Origin: Bacteroidota bacterium
GTDB taxonomy: Bacteria; Bacteroidota; Bacteroidia; Flavobacteriales; Flavobacteriaceae
Direction: 5' to 3'
Length of the DNA: 44,379 nt
NCBI GenBank assembly: GCA_029561105.1
Contig: JAKQJQ010000028.1
Span: 1 to 44,379 of the forward strand
Shown one piece after another: positions 32,434 through 40,709 of the stretch (positions are counted from its first letter, which is position 1; each line of letters starts with the position of its first letter). The notes beneath the pieces are model-generated. The model was given only the letters and a program-made list of their open reading frames with translations. It searched no databases and was not told the origin of the DNA. Position numbers and translations under genes: made by a program.

Positions 32434-33468
32434 TTATCGTGGGATTTCTACCATTTCAAGGATTTGACGAATAATCTCGCTGCTGCTGATGCCTTCCATT
32501 TCACGTTCGGGTGCCACGATCACGCGGTGTTGTAAAACCGGGATTGCTGCTTCCTTGATGTCTTCTGGCGTCACAAAATCACGTCCGTGGAGCGCTGCAA
32601 AACCTTTGGCGGCGTTCAATATCGCAATCGAGGCGCGCGGTGACGCACCCAAATACAAAAAGCCATTTTCACGCGTATTGACGACGATTTTCGCGATGTA
32701 TTCCACAAGTTGCGGTTCGATGACGACCTGCTTGACCAGCGACTGGTATTTACGGATTTCGCTCGAAGATAAAACCGATTGGATGTTTTCAAGTTTGCCG
32801 TGATCCTGCAACGAATGTTCGCGCTGGATAATGGTGATTTCCTCAGCAAGTTTCGGGAAATCGATGGATATCTTAAACAAAAAACGGTCGAGTTGTGCTT
32901 CGGGCAAACGATAGGTTCCTTCCTGCTCAATCGGATTTTGCGTAGCGATGACCAAAAACGGCGTATCCATAATGTAGGCCGAACCATCAATCGTGATTTG
33001 TCGTTCTTCCATGACTTCAAACAGTGCGGCTTGCGTTTTGGCGGGTGCGCGGTTGATTTCGTCAATCAGGATCAGGTTGGAGAAAATCGGGCCTTTGCGA
33101 AACTCAAACTCCGATTTCTTGAGGTCAAAGACAGACGTTCCCAAAATGTCCGACGGCATCAAATCTGGCGTGAATTGTATCCTGCTAAAACCAATATCTA
33201 GCGTGCGTGCGAGCAGTTTGGCGGTGATGGTTTTGGCTACGCCTGGAACACCTTCTAGCAATACGTGGCCGTTGGCCAGAATCGCCACGAGCATTTGGTC
33301 TACCATCTTGTGCTGGCCTACAATTACCGTTTCTATCTGCTGGCGGATGTCGTTGATGTGCGCGAGCAATGGCGCAAGGTCTATGCGCGATTCAAAATTG
33401 ACGTTGTCGTTTGATGCCGGTTCGTTTTGGATGTTTGGTATATTTTCGGGTTGTTGGTTCTCTTCCAT
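32434..33468 (-). CDS. MoxR family AAA+ ATPase
   Basis: A 344-residue cytoplasmic AAA+ protein, probably a chaperone-like ATPase acting on a membrane partner. Walker A is LLEGVPGVAKTITAKLLA, Walker B is NLILIDEINRAPAKTQ, sensor-type VIATQNPIEQEGTYRLPEAQ and RFLFKISIDFP follow, and the C-terminal helical lid has YLGASPRASIAILNAAK. The length is normal. ATG start at 33468. In this family a DUF58 protein is the usual partner, and it is the next gene. The DUF4350 gene is upstream on the same strand, 49 bases away. Confidence 0.95.
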   Translation of the reverse strand: MEENQQPENIPNIQNEPASNDNVNFESRIDLAPLLAHINDIRQQIETVIVGQHKMVDQMLVAILANGHVLLEGVPGVAKTITAKLLARTLDIGFSRIQFTPDLMPSDILGTSVFDLKKSEFEFRKGPIFSNLILIDEINRAPAKTQAALFEVMEERQITIDGSAYIMDTPFLVIATQNPIEQEGTYRLPEAQLDRFLFKISIDFPKLAEEITIIQREHSLQDHGKLENIQSVLSSSEIRKYQSLVKQVVIEPQLVEYIAKIVVNTRENGFLYLGASPRASIAILNAAKGFAALHGRDFVTPEDIKEAAIPVLQHRVIVAPEREMEGISSSEIIRQILEMVEIPR

Positions 33469-33503
33469 ATTTTAGTTCTTAAATTTTACTTTATGGTTTT
33501 GGC

Positions 33504-33522
33504 TGTAAGCTTGCAAGCTACA
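33504..33522. repeat. Near-perfect palindrome between the DUF4350 gene and moxR
   Basis: TGTAAGCTTGCAAGCTACA is nearly self-complementary around a perfect GCTTGCAAGC core and overlaps the TAG stop codon of the DUF4350 gene (33518-33520). It could be a hairpin or protein-binding site within the operon. Confidence 0.5.
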
Positions 33523-34714
33523 ATATTTTTTCAATCGCGTTGTTAATCTGTATCAGGTCTTCGGCGACGCTGTTATGTGGGCTGCGACGGTGCGTATTGA
33601 TCAGGAAAACCGCCTGTTTGATGTCGTGCAATTCCTTTCCCGACTTGAGGTGCAGTTTCTTCACGAATTCATCGTCGAGCTTTGTGGTATCAATCAAATA
33701 TTCATTGCGGATTTTCTCGAGGAAATAAATGATCTTTTTATTGATGATGTTGTCGTGGTCGCCTTCCTGAAAATAAAGATTCCCAATCGATTTGGTAAAA
33801 TCTATCGTAGTATTGCCCAGTGGCGAGATGATAGGAACCACCCGCTGCTTGCGTTTGGCATTGAATAAAATAAACACCAGCATACCCAGCAAAAATAAAT
33901 ACCAGGCCCATTTGAGCGCGGGTTGGCTGGTAATGTAACGCAAGGGTGAATCTGAAATGACCTCGCCGTCCTGCTGTTTCCTGAACCAAAAAACATTGCC
34001 TTGCGGCACATAAGACAGTACCTTTTCGGCGTATTGGTAATGATCTTTCTTGAGCAGGTGAAAGTTGGTAAAGGCCGTGGGCTGCGTATGCAAAAAGACC
34101 TCGCCGTTTTTGTACCGTACCTTGATGAAATTCACGCGAGTGCTGTCGCCACTCTGATAGCCAAGGACGCTCGTGTTGGTCGAATCGATTTTCGCGAAAT
34201 AGTTGTTGCCCACGCCCTCAAGGATATTGTACTTATTGCTGCCGAGCTTGGGATTCGCCACCCAATTGAAAATGCTGTCCGAATATTTGAAGTCGGCGTC
34301 CATTTCCACGTGCAAAGAATCGAGCAGTTCATCGGGCAGCACACGTGCACTTAGGAAAGCCGAGTTGCCGTGACTCACGAAATAGCAAATTTCCTTGACC
34401 GATTCGCTGTCGAGGTTGGAATACTGGTTGATATTGAAGATACAACCTTTCACCTTGTAGTCATTGACAAGTGAGTCGTAATCGTACAACGACTCCAGGT
34501 ATTCATACGGCGTGACGTTGTGCCGGGTTAGCTTACGTCCTTTTAGCAATTGGTCTATCTCATGGTCAAAAACGTAGAGCCCAAACGGAATCTTGTCGGT
34601 AACCGAGTACGTAGGCGTCCAGTTTATGGGCTTGGGCTGGGTACTGTCATAAGCAATCGTACCGATTAAAATCAGCAGCAGCAAGCCCACATATATTTTC
34701 ACCTGCCTATTCAT
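33518..34714 (-). CDS. DUF4350 membrane protein
   Basis: A 398-residue protein. An N-terminal signal-anchor (KIYVGLLLLILIGTIAYDS) and a second hydrophobic segment near residue 280 (LKWAWYLFLLGMLVFILF) flank a periplasmic domain of about 240 residues typical of DUF4350, with a conserved FGLYVFDHEIDQLLKGRKL start. A short cytoplasmic helical tail follows. The function is unknown. The ATG at 34714 overlaps the upstream DUF4129 stop by eight bases, and the TAG lies before moxR. It is one of the membrane components of the SpoIIM-DUF4129-DUF4350-MoxR-DUF58 set. Confidence 0.85.
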   Translation of the reverse strand: MNRQVKIYVGLLLLILIGTIAYDSTQPKPINWTPTYSVTDKIPFGLYVFDHEIDQLLKGRKLTRHNVTPYEYLESLYDYDSLVNDYKVKGCIFNINQYSNLDSESVKEICYFVSHGNSAFLSARVLPDELLDSLHVEMDADFKYSDSIFNWVANPKLGSNKYNILEGVGNNYFAKIDSTNTSVLGYQSGDSTRVNFIKVRYKNGEVFLHTQPTAFTNFHLLKKDHYQYAEKVLSYVPQGNVFWFRKQQDGEVISDSPLRYITSQPALKWAWYLFLLGMLVFILFNAKRKQRVVPIISPLGNTTIDFTKSIGNLYFQEGDHDNIINKKIIYFLEKIRNEYLIDTTKLDDEFVKKLHLKSGKELHDIKQAVFLINTHRRSPHNSVAEDLIQINNAIEKIL

Positions 34715-35456
34715 GTCCTACTGATTGGATTGCGGCTTCAAAAGCAGCGCGTGTTTTATCATAAGTGGTGTCATCGAGCTCGAATTCGCCGTACCAAACG
34801 TAGTCATACAAATATGAAACGTAAGCAAAACGGTCTTTGGCCGCCGCAGTTTTGATTTCGCGATAATAATCCGAGTTGGTCTTTTCAATGTCCCATTCAA
34901 TCAACTGCCGGTCGGTCATCTTTTGGAGCAGCCACAAATAATAATAGCGGATCACAAGCCTTTTGTCGCCCGATTGCTGCGCGTTTGCGATGAGCTTCTT
35001 AAAATCCTGTAAGTGTAGGTTGTTTTCTATATCGTCGTAGCGGATGATCTTCGCGTCTGAACTCTTTCCAAAAATCCAACGGCCTTCCTTGTTGAGCAGT
35101 GCCTTGGCAATCAGGTAAATCACCAAGACGACAATGAGTACGGCGATGCTTTTGAGTACGATCTCTACGGCATGCATCGAATCGGTATCGTTGGTGAAAT
35201 TGAAGAAGTTCCTGAAAATATCGGCGAGCCATTCCTTGAATCGGTCCCAGGCGTTTTTCTCGGGCGCTTTGAATTCATAGATGAATTCGGCGTCACGGTA
35301 TTTTTGTTTGAAGTCCTTAGGGAAGGTGTTTAAGGTGATTTGCGAGGAATCGACAGCGGGAATGGGTAAAGCTCCGGCATCGACCGTGATTGGGTTGTCC
35401 TGCGCACTCGCGTTCAGAGACCATAGACAGACCAATAAAAACAGCCATTTACCCAC
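34707..35456 (-). CDS. DUF4129 membrane protein
   Basis: A 249-residue protein with a signal peptide (GKWLFLLVCLWSLNASAQ), a single membrane helix near residues 110-130 (VEIVLKSIAVLIVVLVIYLI) and a cytoplasmic DUF4129-like helical tail with KRLVIRYYYLWLLQKM and YDYVWYGEFELDDTTYDKTR. The start is not fixed. A GTG at 35456 overlaps the SpoIIM stop in an eight-base GTGGGTAA arrangement, just as the next gene starts with an eight-base overlap. A TTG at 35486 would add ten residues. Function unknown; it is placed between SpoIIM and DUF4350. Confidence 0.8.
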   Translation of the reverse strand: MGKWLFLLVCLWSLNASAQDNPITVDAGALPIPAVDSSQITLNTFPKDFKQKYRDAEFIYEFKAPEKNAWDRFKEWLADIFRNFFNFTNDTDSMHAVEIVLKSIAVLIVVLVIYLIAKALLNKEGRWIFGKSSDAKIIRYDDIENNLHLQDFKKLIANAQQSGDKRLVIRYYYLWLLQKMTDRQLIEWDIEKTNSDYYREIKTAAAKDRFAYVSYLYDYVWYGEFELDDTTYDKTRAAFEAAIQSVGHE

Positions 35457-36420
35457 GAGCTGCCTGTGTTTTTTGATGTACCACAAATGGATAAATCAGA
35501 TAGTAATAGGTTATGGCGAACAAAGTTCCTAAAATAATCAGGCTACTCAGCCAATTTTCCATGTCTATAGAATAGCGCGTGATGAAACCTTCAAGGAAAC
35601 CCGCCGAAATCGTAAACGGGAACGTGCTCAGGAAAATCTTAAGCCCGTGCTTAAACCCAATCTTGAACGAATTCATGCGCGAATACGTCTTTGGAAATAG
35701 AATAGAGGCACCCAGTATAAAACCTGCAGTGGCTTCGATTACAATCGCGAAGATTTCCATCGCACCGTGGATCCAGATGCCGCGCACGCTTTCCCAAAAC
35801 ACGCCCTGCTGGTAAAAGAAATACTGAAAGGCGCCCAGCATGAGTGAATTCTGTAAAAAGATATAGAAAGTACCCACACCACCCAGGATACCGTACATGA
35901 AACATTTGGTGCCCACGTATAAATTGTTGAGCGTGATACCTATGAAACTGCCCCAATTACTGCCCGATTTGTAGACCGCCACAGGGTTACCTTCCTTAAT
36001 GTTTTCTAGTGTCATGTTGACATAGCCGTCGCCGAGGATCAACCGTACAAAATCGGCATCGTATCGCGCCGAAACCACGCCCATAGCCACGGTGGCAAAA
36101 AACAATGCAAAAGCGTATACGAGGTAGCGTTTGTATTGGTAAAGAAGCAACGGGACTTCGGTCTCGAAAAAGTATCTCAAGCGGTTGCGCTCGGTGCGTT
36201 TGGTCTTATAGATTTTCTGGAACACCTGAGAGGCCAGGTAATTCAGGTAAATGACCGTCTTACTTTTGGGGTAATAAGTTTGTGCGTAAGACAGGTCGTT
36301 GACCAAATGGATGTAGAGGCTCGCCATTTCATCAGGATTTTTTTTAGATTTACCAAAAATGGCCAACTCAAATTCGAGCCATTTTGCTTTATTTTGTTTT
36401 ATGAAGGCGACTTCTCTCAT
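35449..36420 (-). CDS. Stage II sporulation protein M (SpoIIM) family membrane protein
   Basis: A 323-residue integral membrane protein of the SpoIIM family, found in many non-sporulating bacteria. After a polar N-terminus (REVAFIKQNKAKWLEFELA) come about five or six membrane segments, including YLVYAFALFFATVAMGVV, GILGGVGTFYIFLQNSLMLG and GIWIHGAMEIFAIVIEATAG, with the conserved HGAMEI motif. In Bacillus SpoIIM belongs to a peptidoglycan-remodelling machine; here the role is unknown. The frame opens upstream to 36540, but the ATG at 36420 is the natural start, because the divergent RDD gene starts 19 bases away. Confidence 0.9.
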   Translation of the reverse strand: MREVAFIKQNKAKWLEFELAIFGKSKKNPDEMASLYIHLVNDLSYAQTYYPKSKTVIYLNYLASQVFQKIYKTKRTERNRLRYFFETEVPLLLYQYKRYLVYAFALFFATVAMGVVSARYDADFVRLILGDGYVNMTLENIKEGNPVAVYKSGSNWGSFIGITLNNLYVGTKCFMYGILGGVGTFYIFLQNSLMLGAFQYFFYQQGVFWESVRGIWIHGAMEIFAIVIEATAGFILGASILFPKTYSRMNSFKIGFKHGLKIFLSTFPFTISAGFLEGFITRYSIDMENWLSSLIILGTLFAITYYYLIYPFVVHQKTQAARG

Positions 36421-36439
36421 TGAGGCTAAAATATAAAAT

Positions 36440-37186
36440 ATGTCAGAACTTACGATCAATACCACCCAAAATGTCAACATAAATTTTACGGCCGCAACGG
36501 TAGGCGACCGCATACTCGCGTGCCTGATTGACCTGGCCATAAAAACGGCCTACTATATCGTGATTTACGGCGTGTTCTTCTACTGGCTGGGTATGGACCA
36601 GATTTTGGGACGTATGGACGATTGGTCGCGTATCGCGGTGGTGCTTATTTTCTTCCTCCCGGTGATGCTGTACTCCATCACGCTCGAGAGTTTGTTCGAG
36701 GGGCAGAGTTTCGGTAAGAAACTGCTGCGCATCAAAGTGGTCAAGATCGATGGGTATCAGGCCAGTTTTGGTGATTATCTGATCCGTTGGTTTTTCAGGA
36801 TTATCGATATCTCGATGCTCAATGGCATGGTCGCGCTGATTGCCATCATCTCGAGCAAAAAAAGCCAACGTTTAGGCGATATGACGGCTGGAACTGCGGT
36901 GATTACGTTGCGCAACAAGGTGACCATCAACAGTACGATACTTGAAGATATCGGGCAGGAATATGTGCCGGTGTATCCGCTGGTGATCAAATTGTCTGAC
37001 AATGACATGCGGATTATTAAAGACACTTTTCAATTCGCGCGTGCCAAAAATGATTTAGAAACCATGGAGAAACTCAGGCTGAAGATTGAAGCCGTGACGG
37101 GAATCAAAAAGCAGTTGTCGGGTACCAACGCCGACTTTATCAATACCATCCTTAAAGACTACAATTACTACACGCAAAACATGTAA
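36440..37186 (+). CDS. RDD family membrane protein
   Basis: A 248-residue protein. The RDD domain (residues 15-150) has DRILACLIDLAIKTAYYIVI with the conserved Arg-Asp, two or three further hydrophobic segments and LFEGQSFGKKLLRIKVVKID. A cytoplasmic C-terminal region (about 160-248) is charged and helical. RDD proteins have been proposed as small transporters, but many are uncharacterised. ATG start at 36440, only 19 bases from the divergent SpoIIM start. It is therefore probably co-regulated with the SpoIIM-DUF58 set. Its TAA (37184-37186) abuts the stop of the convergent T9SS cargo gene with no gap. Confidence 0.9.
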   Translation: MSELTINTTQNVNINFTAATVGDRILACLIDLAIKTAYYIVIYGVFFYWLGMDQILGRMDDWSRIAVVLIFFLPVMLYSITLESLFEGQSFGKKLLRIKVVKIDGYQASFGDYLIRWFFRIIDISMLNGMVALIAIISSKKSQRLGDMTAGTAVITLRNKVTINSTILEDIGQEYVPVYPLVIKLSDNDMRIIKDTFQFARAKNDLETMEKLRLKIEAVTGIKKQLSGTNADFINTILKDYNYYTQNM

Positions 37187-38995
37187 TCAGCTGCGGGTCA
37201 GGTACACAAAGCCCGTTAGTGGTTGGGGATAGTCGGGATCGTTGAGTTCGAGGGTATAGAAGTAAGTCCCGTCGGGCACGTGAGCGTGACTAATTCTGGT
37301 GCCGTGGTTTACCTCGCCGTCCCAATCCGCCGAATGGTTGTCGCCAGTCCAGACCTTAAAACCCCAACGGTTGTAAATCGACAGCCTGAAATGGGTAAAC
37401 ACATCGCGCAAGCCTTCAATGAAAAAGGTATTGTTGTAAGCATCGCCATTGGCCGACACAAAATTGTAGACGATTGGCGGGCATTTCCTGGTACGCAATT
37501 CAAACGACGTGACGTCGTAGCAACTGCCGTTGTCAACCTTTACAAAAATAACCATCGGCGTGTTTGGCGCGTTGTAATTTTGGATGTCGGTGATGACATT
37601 CTGGTTGGCTTGCAAATCCGCGATCGAAGCGTAAAAGGAAACCAAACGCGGCGGACTCGCCTGCAACAGGTTCTCATAAGCAGAGAAATTGAACAGCCCT
37701 TTTCCGAGACCTTTGTTGCAACTCCATAAAGGCGGCAAGGCTGGCAATGGTGCTGCGCTGCCAAGCGATACATTGATGCGGGTGTTGTTGTTGGCTTCGT
37801 TGCTTTCAATGACCACGCCGTGCGAGTTGCCGTCGTCGTCTACTACAAAAACCAACTCGAAACTATCGGGAAAGTCGTCGGGAACCGCAATGGATACAGT
37901 GCCTGATTCGCTGCCGTTGATGGCAATAGGAGCGAGGGTTTGGGTTTGCGCGAGTAAAATTCCGTTAGCGTAGATGGCAATCGGGACACCGGCCTGCAGC
38001 ACATTGGAGGCATTCACGTTGTACACAGAATAATCTGCGTTGACTATCTGCGAATTGCAAGGCACACGTATCTGATCTATGGCGATGGTGGCGTCGGGTA
38101 GTTGGCTGTTGAGTTTGGTCACGATGCAATTGATCATCACAAAATCCTGCCCCGAAGTCAATTGTATGTTGGCCGAAGTATCCCCGATATGGATATTGTT
38201 CTGGATGTCGTACACGTCAAGATCCATATTGTATAAGGTGTCCGAACCCGTAAAACTATTGGTTCCATTGAACGCGTTGTTGGACGGATTGAGCGTATTC
38301 TGCAAGACGTTGCCATTGATAGAAAGCGTTTCGTTGACCGAGATATTTTTGTCGCCCTCCCAAGCCACAAATCCAATCTTGGCGCCTACATTGTCAATCA
38401 CATTGAGGTTGCCCAAGGTGATGTTGATGGTATTGGGGACACCTTCGAGCCCGTCGTAAATATTGATTTGGTTGAGTGGCAGGTTTGGATTCTCGTAAAC
38501 GATGACAATGGCCCAACCTCCAAAGTTACCGCCCGATGGGCAATAAGGGTCGATGATTGCCGTGAGGTCGAGCTCTGAAAGCGTGTATGTGCCATCGCCG
38601 GTTGCCATTACCTGAGTGGTAACGTCTGTGAATGCAGCAAAACACGGCAAGCCCCGCGGATTGACAATGTTAAAAATGCGTTGGGCAGCAATGTCCTGCC
38701 CGTTGAGTTTGACATTGAAATCGCCACTGCCAGAACCGGCCCAATACAAATATGCATTTTGGATGCTGTTGCCCGAACCCAGATTGAGTGTGGCCGATGA
38801 ACTGTTGAGGATGGTGCAAGGTGGGCTTGGTTGCCCGACAATACTGTTGTTCTCTATCGAATTGAGTGTATTGCCAATGAAAACGAAATCGTAACGCCCA
38901 CTGAATTGTGTGTAAAGCGAGACCTCTTGTGCAAAAGCCGCACTTGAAACCCATACAGCCACAATAAACAAGAAGAGATGTAGTTTTGTTTTCAC
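37187..38995 (-). CDS. T9SS type B surface protein with gliding-motility-associated C-terminal domain
   Basis: A 602-residue exported protein. A signal peptide (KLHLFLFIVAVWVSSAAFAQ) is followed by beta-rich domains; GNSIQNAYLYWAGSGSGDF and VIVYENPNLPLNQINIYDG are distinctive. The C-terminal domain (about 505-602) is the gliding-motility-associated/CHU_C type, with SIYNRWGFKVWTGDN, ADWDGEVNHGT and the closing FYTLELNDP to GFVYLTRS, which marks it for the type B T9SS route and probably for attachment to the cell surface. The start is GTG at 38995. It diverges from the flippase gene. Confidence 0.92.
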   Translation of the reverse strand: MKTKLHLFLFIVAVWVSSAAFAQEVSLYTQFSGRYDFVFIGNTLNSIENNSIVGQPSPPCTILNSSSATLNLGSGNSIQNAYLYWAGSGSGDFNVKLNGQDIAAQRIFNIVNPRGLPCFAAFTDVTTQVMATGDGTYTLSELDLTAIIDPYCPSGGNFGGWAIVIVYENPNLPLNQINIYDGLEGVPNTINITLGNLNVIDNVGAKIGFVAWEGDKNISVNETLSINGNVLQNTLNPSNNAFNGTNSFTGSDTLYNMDLDVYDIQNNIHIGDTSANIQLTSGQDFVMINCIVTKLNSQLPDATIAIDQIRVPCNSQIVNADYSVYNVNASNVLQAGVPIAIYANGILLAQTQTLAPIAINGSESGTVSIAVPDDFPDSFELVFVVDDDGNSHGVVIESNEANNNTRINVSLGSAAPLPALPPLWSCNKGLGKGLFNFSAYENLLQASPPRLVSFYASIADLQANQNVITDIQNYNAPNTPMVIFVKVDNGSCYDVTSFELRTRKCPPIVYNFVSANGDAYNNTFFIEGLRDVFTHFRLSIYNRWGFKVWTGDNHSADWDGEVNHGTRISHAHVPDGTYFYTLELNDPDYPQPLTGFVYLTRS

Positions 38996-39014
38996 GGCAC
39001 TTTTTTAGGAGCTT

Positions 39015-39030
39015 AAAAATACGTATTTTT
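39015..39030. promoter_or_regulatory. Perfect 16-base palindrome in the divergent spacer
   Basis: AAAAATACGTATTTTT is perfectly self-complementary. It lies 20 bases before the GTG start of the T9SS cargo gene and 82 bases before the flippase start. It could be an operator; no -7 box was found in the spacer. Confidence 0.35.
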
Positions 39031-39111
39031 TATAAGGATTTTAAAAATTAGCCGGTTAAAAACAAACGCGTAGAAATATTTGAGTAAATTTCGACGCCTA
39101 ATACTACTCGA

Positions 39112-40386
39112 TTGAAACATATCAAAACCATCGCCCGGACTCCGCTTTTTAAAGTCACTTCGTTAAATGGCGCGAGTGTTTTGCTCAGGATTGGGAGCGG
39201 GTTGATCACTTCTAAATTACTCGCCATATTTATAGGCCCGTCGGGAATGGCGCTTGTGGGTAACCTGCGTAATTTTCTTACCGCCACAGAGACAGTGGGT
39301 ACTTTGGGTTTCCAGAATGGCGTGGTGAAATACGTGGTGGCACTCAAAGACGACGCCGAAGGTTTGCGTGGGTTCATTGCCACCGTTTTTTTGAGCCTGA
39401 TTGTGGTGGTTTTGGTACTGGCGCTGTTGTTGTTTTTTTTGGCACAACCTTTCAGTACTGCCATTTTCGGATTGGGGAACGATTATGCCGACATATTCCG
39501 AATACTGGCAATCGCGCTGCCTTGGTATGTGGTGAGTGTGATGTTGATTGCGGTTATCAATGGTTTGGGGAAATTCCGCGAGGTAATCCGAATCAATATA
39601 TGGGGCAACATTATCGGGCTCCTGATGTCGGCTTTGATGATTTGGAAGTGGGGTACTTTTGGTGCCTTGTTATCACTAGTGTTGCCGCCGGCTTTATTGT
39701 TTTTTATCAGCTTTTACTACATCAATAAGGAGATTCGATTTGTATCGATATTGTCAATTGCGGCTTTTGATGTGCAGGTGATTAAAAACCTCTCTGCATA
39801 TTCACTGATGACTTTAGTGGCTGCGTTATGCGGACCGTTGGTTTTACTGGCTATCAGGAACAACGTGATTGTCAATCTGGGCATTGAACAGGCAGGGTAT
39901 TGGGAAGCGATGAACCGATTGTCTACCTATTACCTGATGTTTATTTCGTCGATATTGAGTGTGTATTTCTTTCCGAAACTCGCTTTCGCCACAAGCGACA
40001 AGGCAACCAAAAATGTATTCAGGAGTTATTATACCGGCATATTGCCTTTGTTTGCGCTAGGTTTGGGTGTCCTTTATTTGCTGCGGTCTTTTATTGTGCA
40101 CATGTTATTTACGCCCGAGTTCTTGCCGGTCACCGCGCTATTTGCATGGCAATTGGTTGGTGATGTGTTCAAGGCGGCTTCGCTCATATTGGGCTATCAG
40201 TTTTTTGCCAAGAAGCTCACGGTGGCCTTTATCGTTACGGAGTTGTTATCGTTGTCGCTGTTGTATGTGCTCAGCAGTTTGCTCATCGAATCACACGGGA
40301 TTGAAGGCGTTGTGATGGCGCATGCTTTTACGTATTTTGTTTATCTGTTGGTGCTGGTTTGGTATTTTAGGAAAAGGCTGTTTTGA
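39112..40386 (+). CDS. O-antigen/lipid-linked glycan flippase (Wzx type)
   Basis: A 424-residue integral membrane protein of the MOP (polysaccharide transporter) superfamily with about 12 hydrophobic segments. The N-terminus TSLNGASVLLRIGSGLITSK and IGPSGMALVGNLRNF are typical of O-antigen translocases of the WzxE type, which flip undecaprenyl-linked oligosaccharide across the inner membrane. The start is TTG at 39112; there is an in-frame stop nine codons upstream and no ATG between. It stands alone here, without neighbouring polysaccharide synthesis genes. Confidence 0.88.
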   Translation: MKHIKTIARTPLFKVTSLNGASVLLRIGSGLITSKLLAIFIGPSGMALVGNLRNFLTATETVGTLGFQNGVVKYVVALKDDAEGLRGFIATVFLSLIVVVLVLALLLFFLAQPFSTAIFGLGNDYADIFRILAIALPWYVVSVMLIAVINGLGKFREVIRINIWGNIIGLLMSALMIWKWGTFGALLSLVLPPALLFFISFYYINKEIRFVSILSIAAFDVQVIKNLSAYSLMTLVAALCGPLVLLAIRNNVIVNLGIEQAGYWEAMNRLSTYYLMFISSILSVYFFPKLAFATSDKATKNVFRSYYTGILPLFALGLGVLYLLRSFIVHMLFTPEFLPVTALFAWQLVGDVFKAASLILGYQFFAKKLTVAFIVTELLSLSLLYVLSSLLIESHGIEGVVMAHAFTYFVYLLVLVWYFRKRLF

Positions 40387-40663
40387 TGACAGGATATTTT
40401 GCGATAGAGCAGGGTGCTTTTTTTGGAAATCGGTTCACAAAAGCCGGTTAACAAAATAGGTAGTTTTTCTAGACTATGGGTTTTGGCGAAAATTGTATTT
40501 TACCTTCAGGGAAGGGGCTGATGTATCCCTAAGAAAAAAAAAGAAATCTGAAAAGCAGAAATTCTACCTGCTTTGTTAATAGAAGCGTTTTCTCACGTTA
40601 GAAAATTCAGTCCTCTCAGCTTCACTGTCATTTCTCGCAATTCACTAATTTGTCAAAGCAAAA
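40387..40663. other. Non-coding spacer after the flippase gene
   Basis: This AT-rich spacer lies between two converging genes. I see no gene and no convincing promoter. It contains an A-rich run near 40532-40545. The whole spacer reaches to 40709, and its right end holds the terminator described separately. Confidence 0.6.
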
Positions 40664-40690
40664 AAAAGGATGCCTTTCGAGCATCCTTTT
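40664..40690 (-). terminator. Strong Rho-independent terminator after the OmpA gene
   Basis: A perfect 10-base-pair stem (AAAAGGATGC with GCATCCTTTT) encloses a seven-base loop. On the minus strand it is followed by a run of T residues. It lies 20 bases after the stop codon at 40710. Confidence 0.9.
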
Positions 40691-40709
40691 CAATTGAGGT
40701 TCATTCTAA

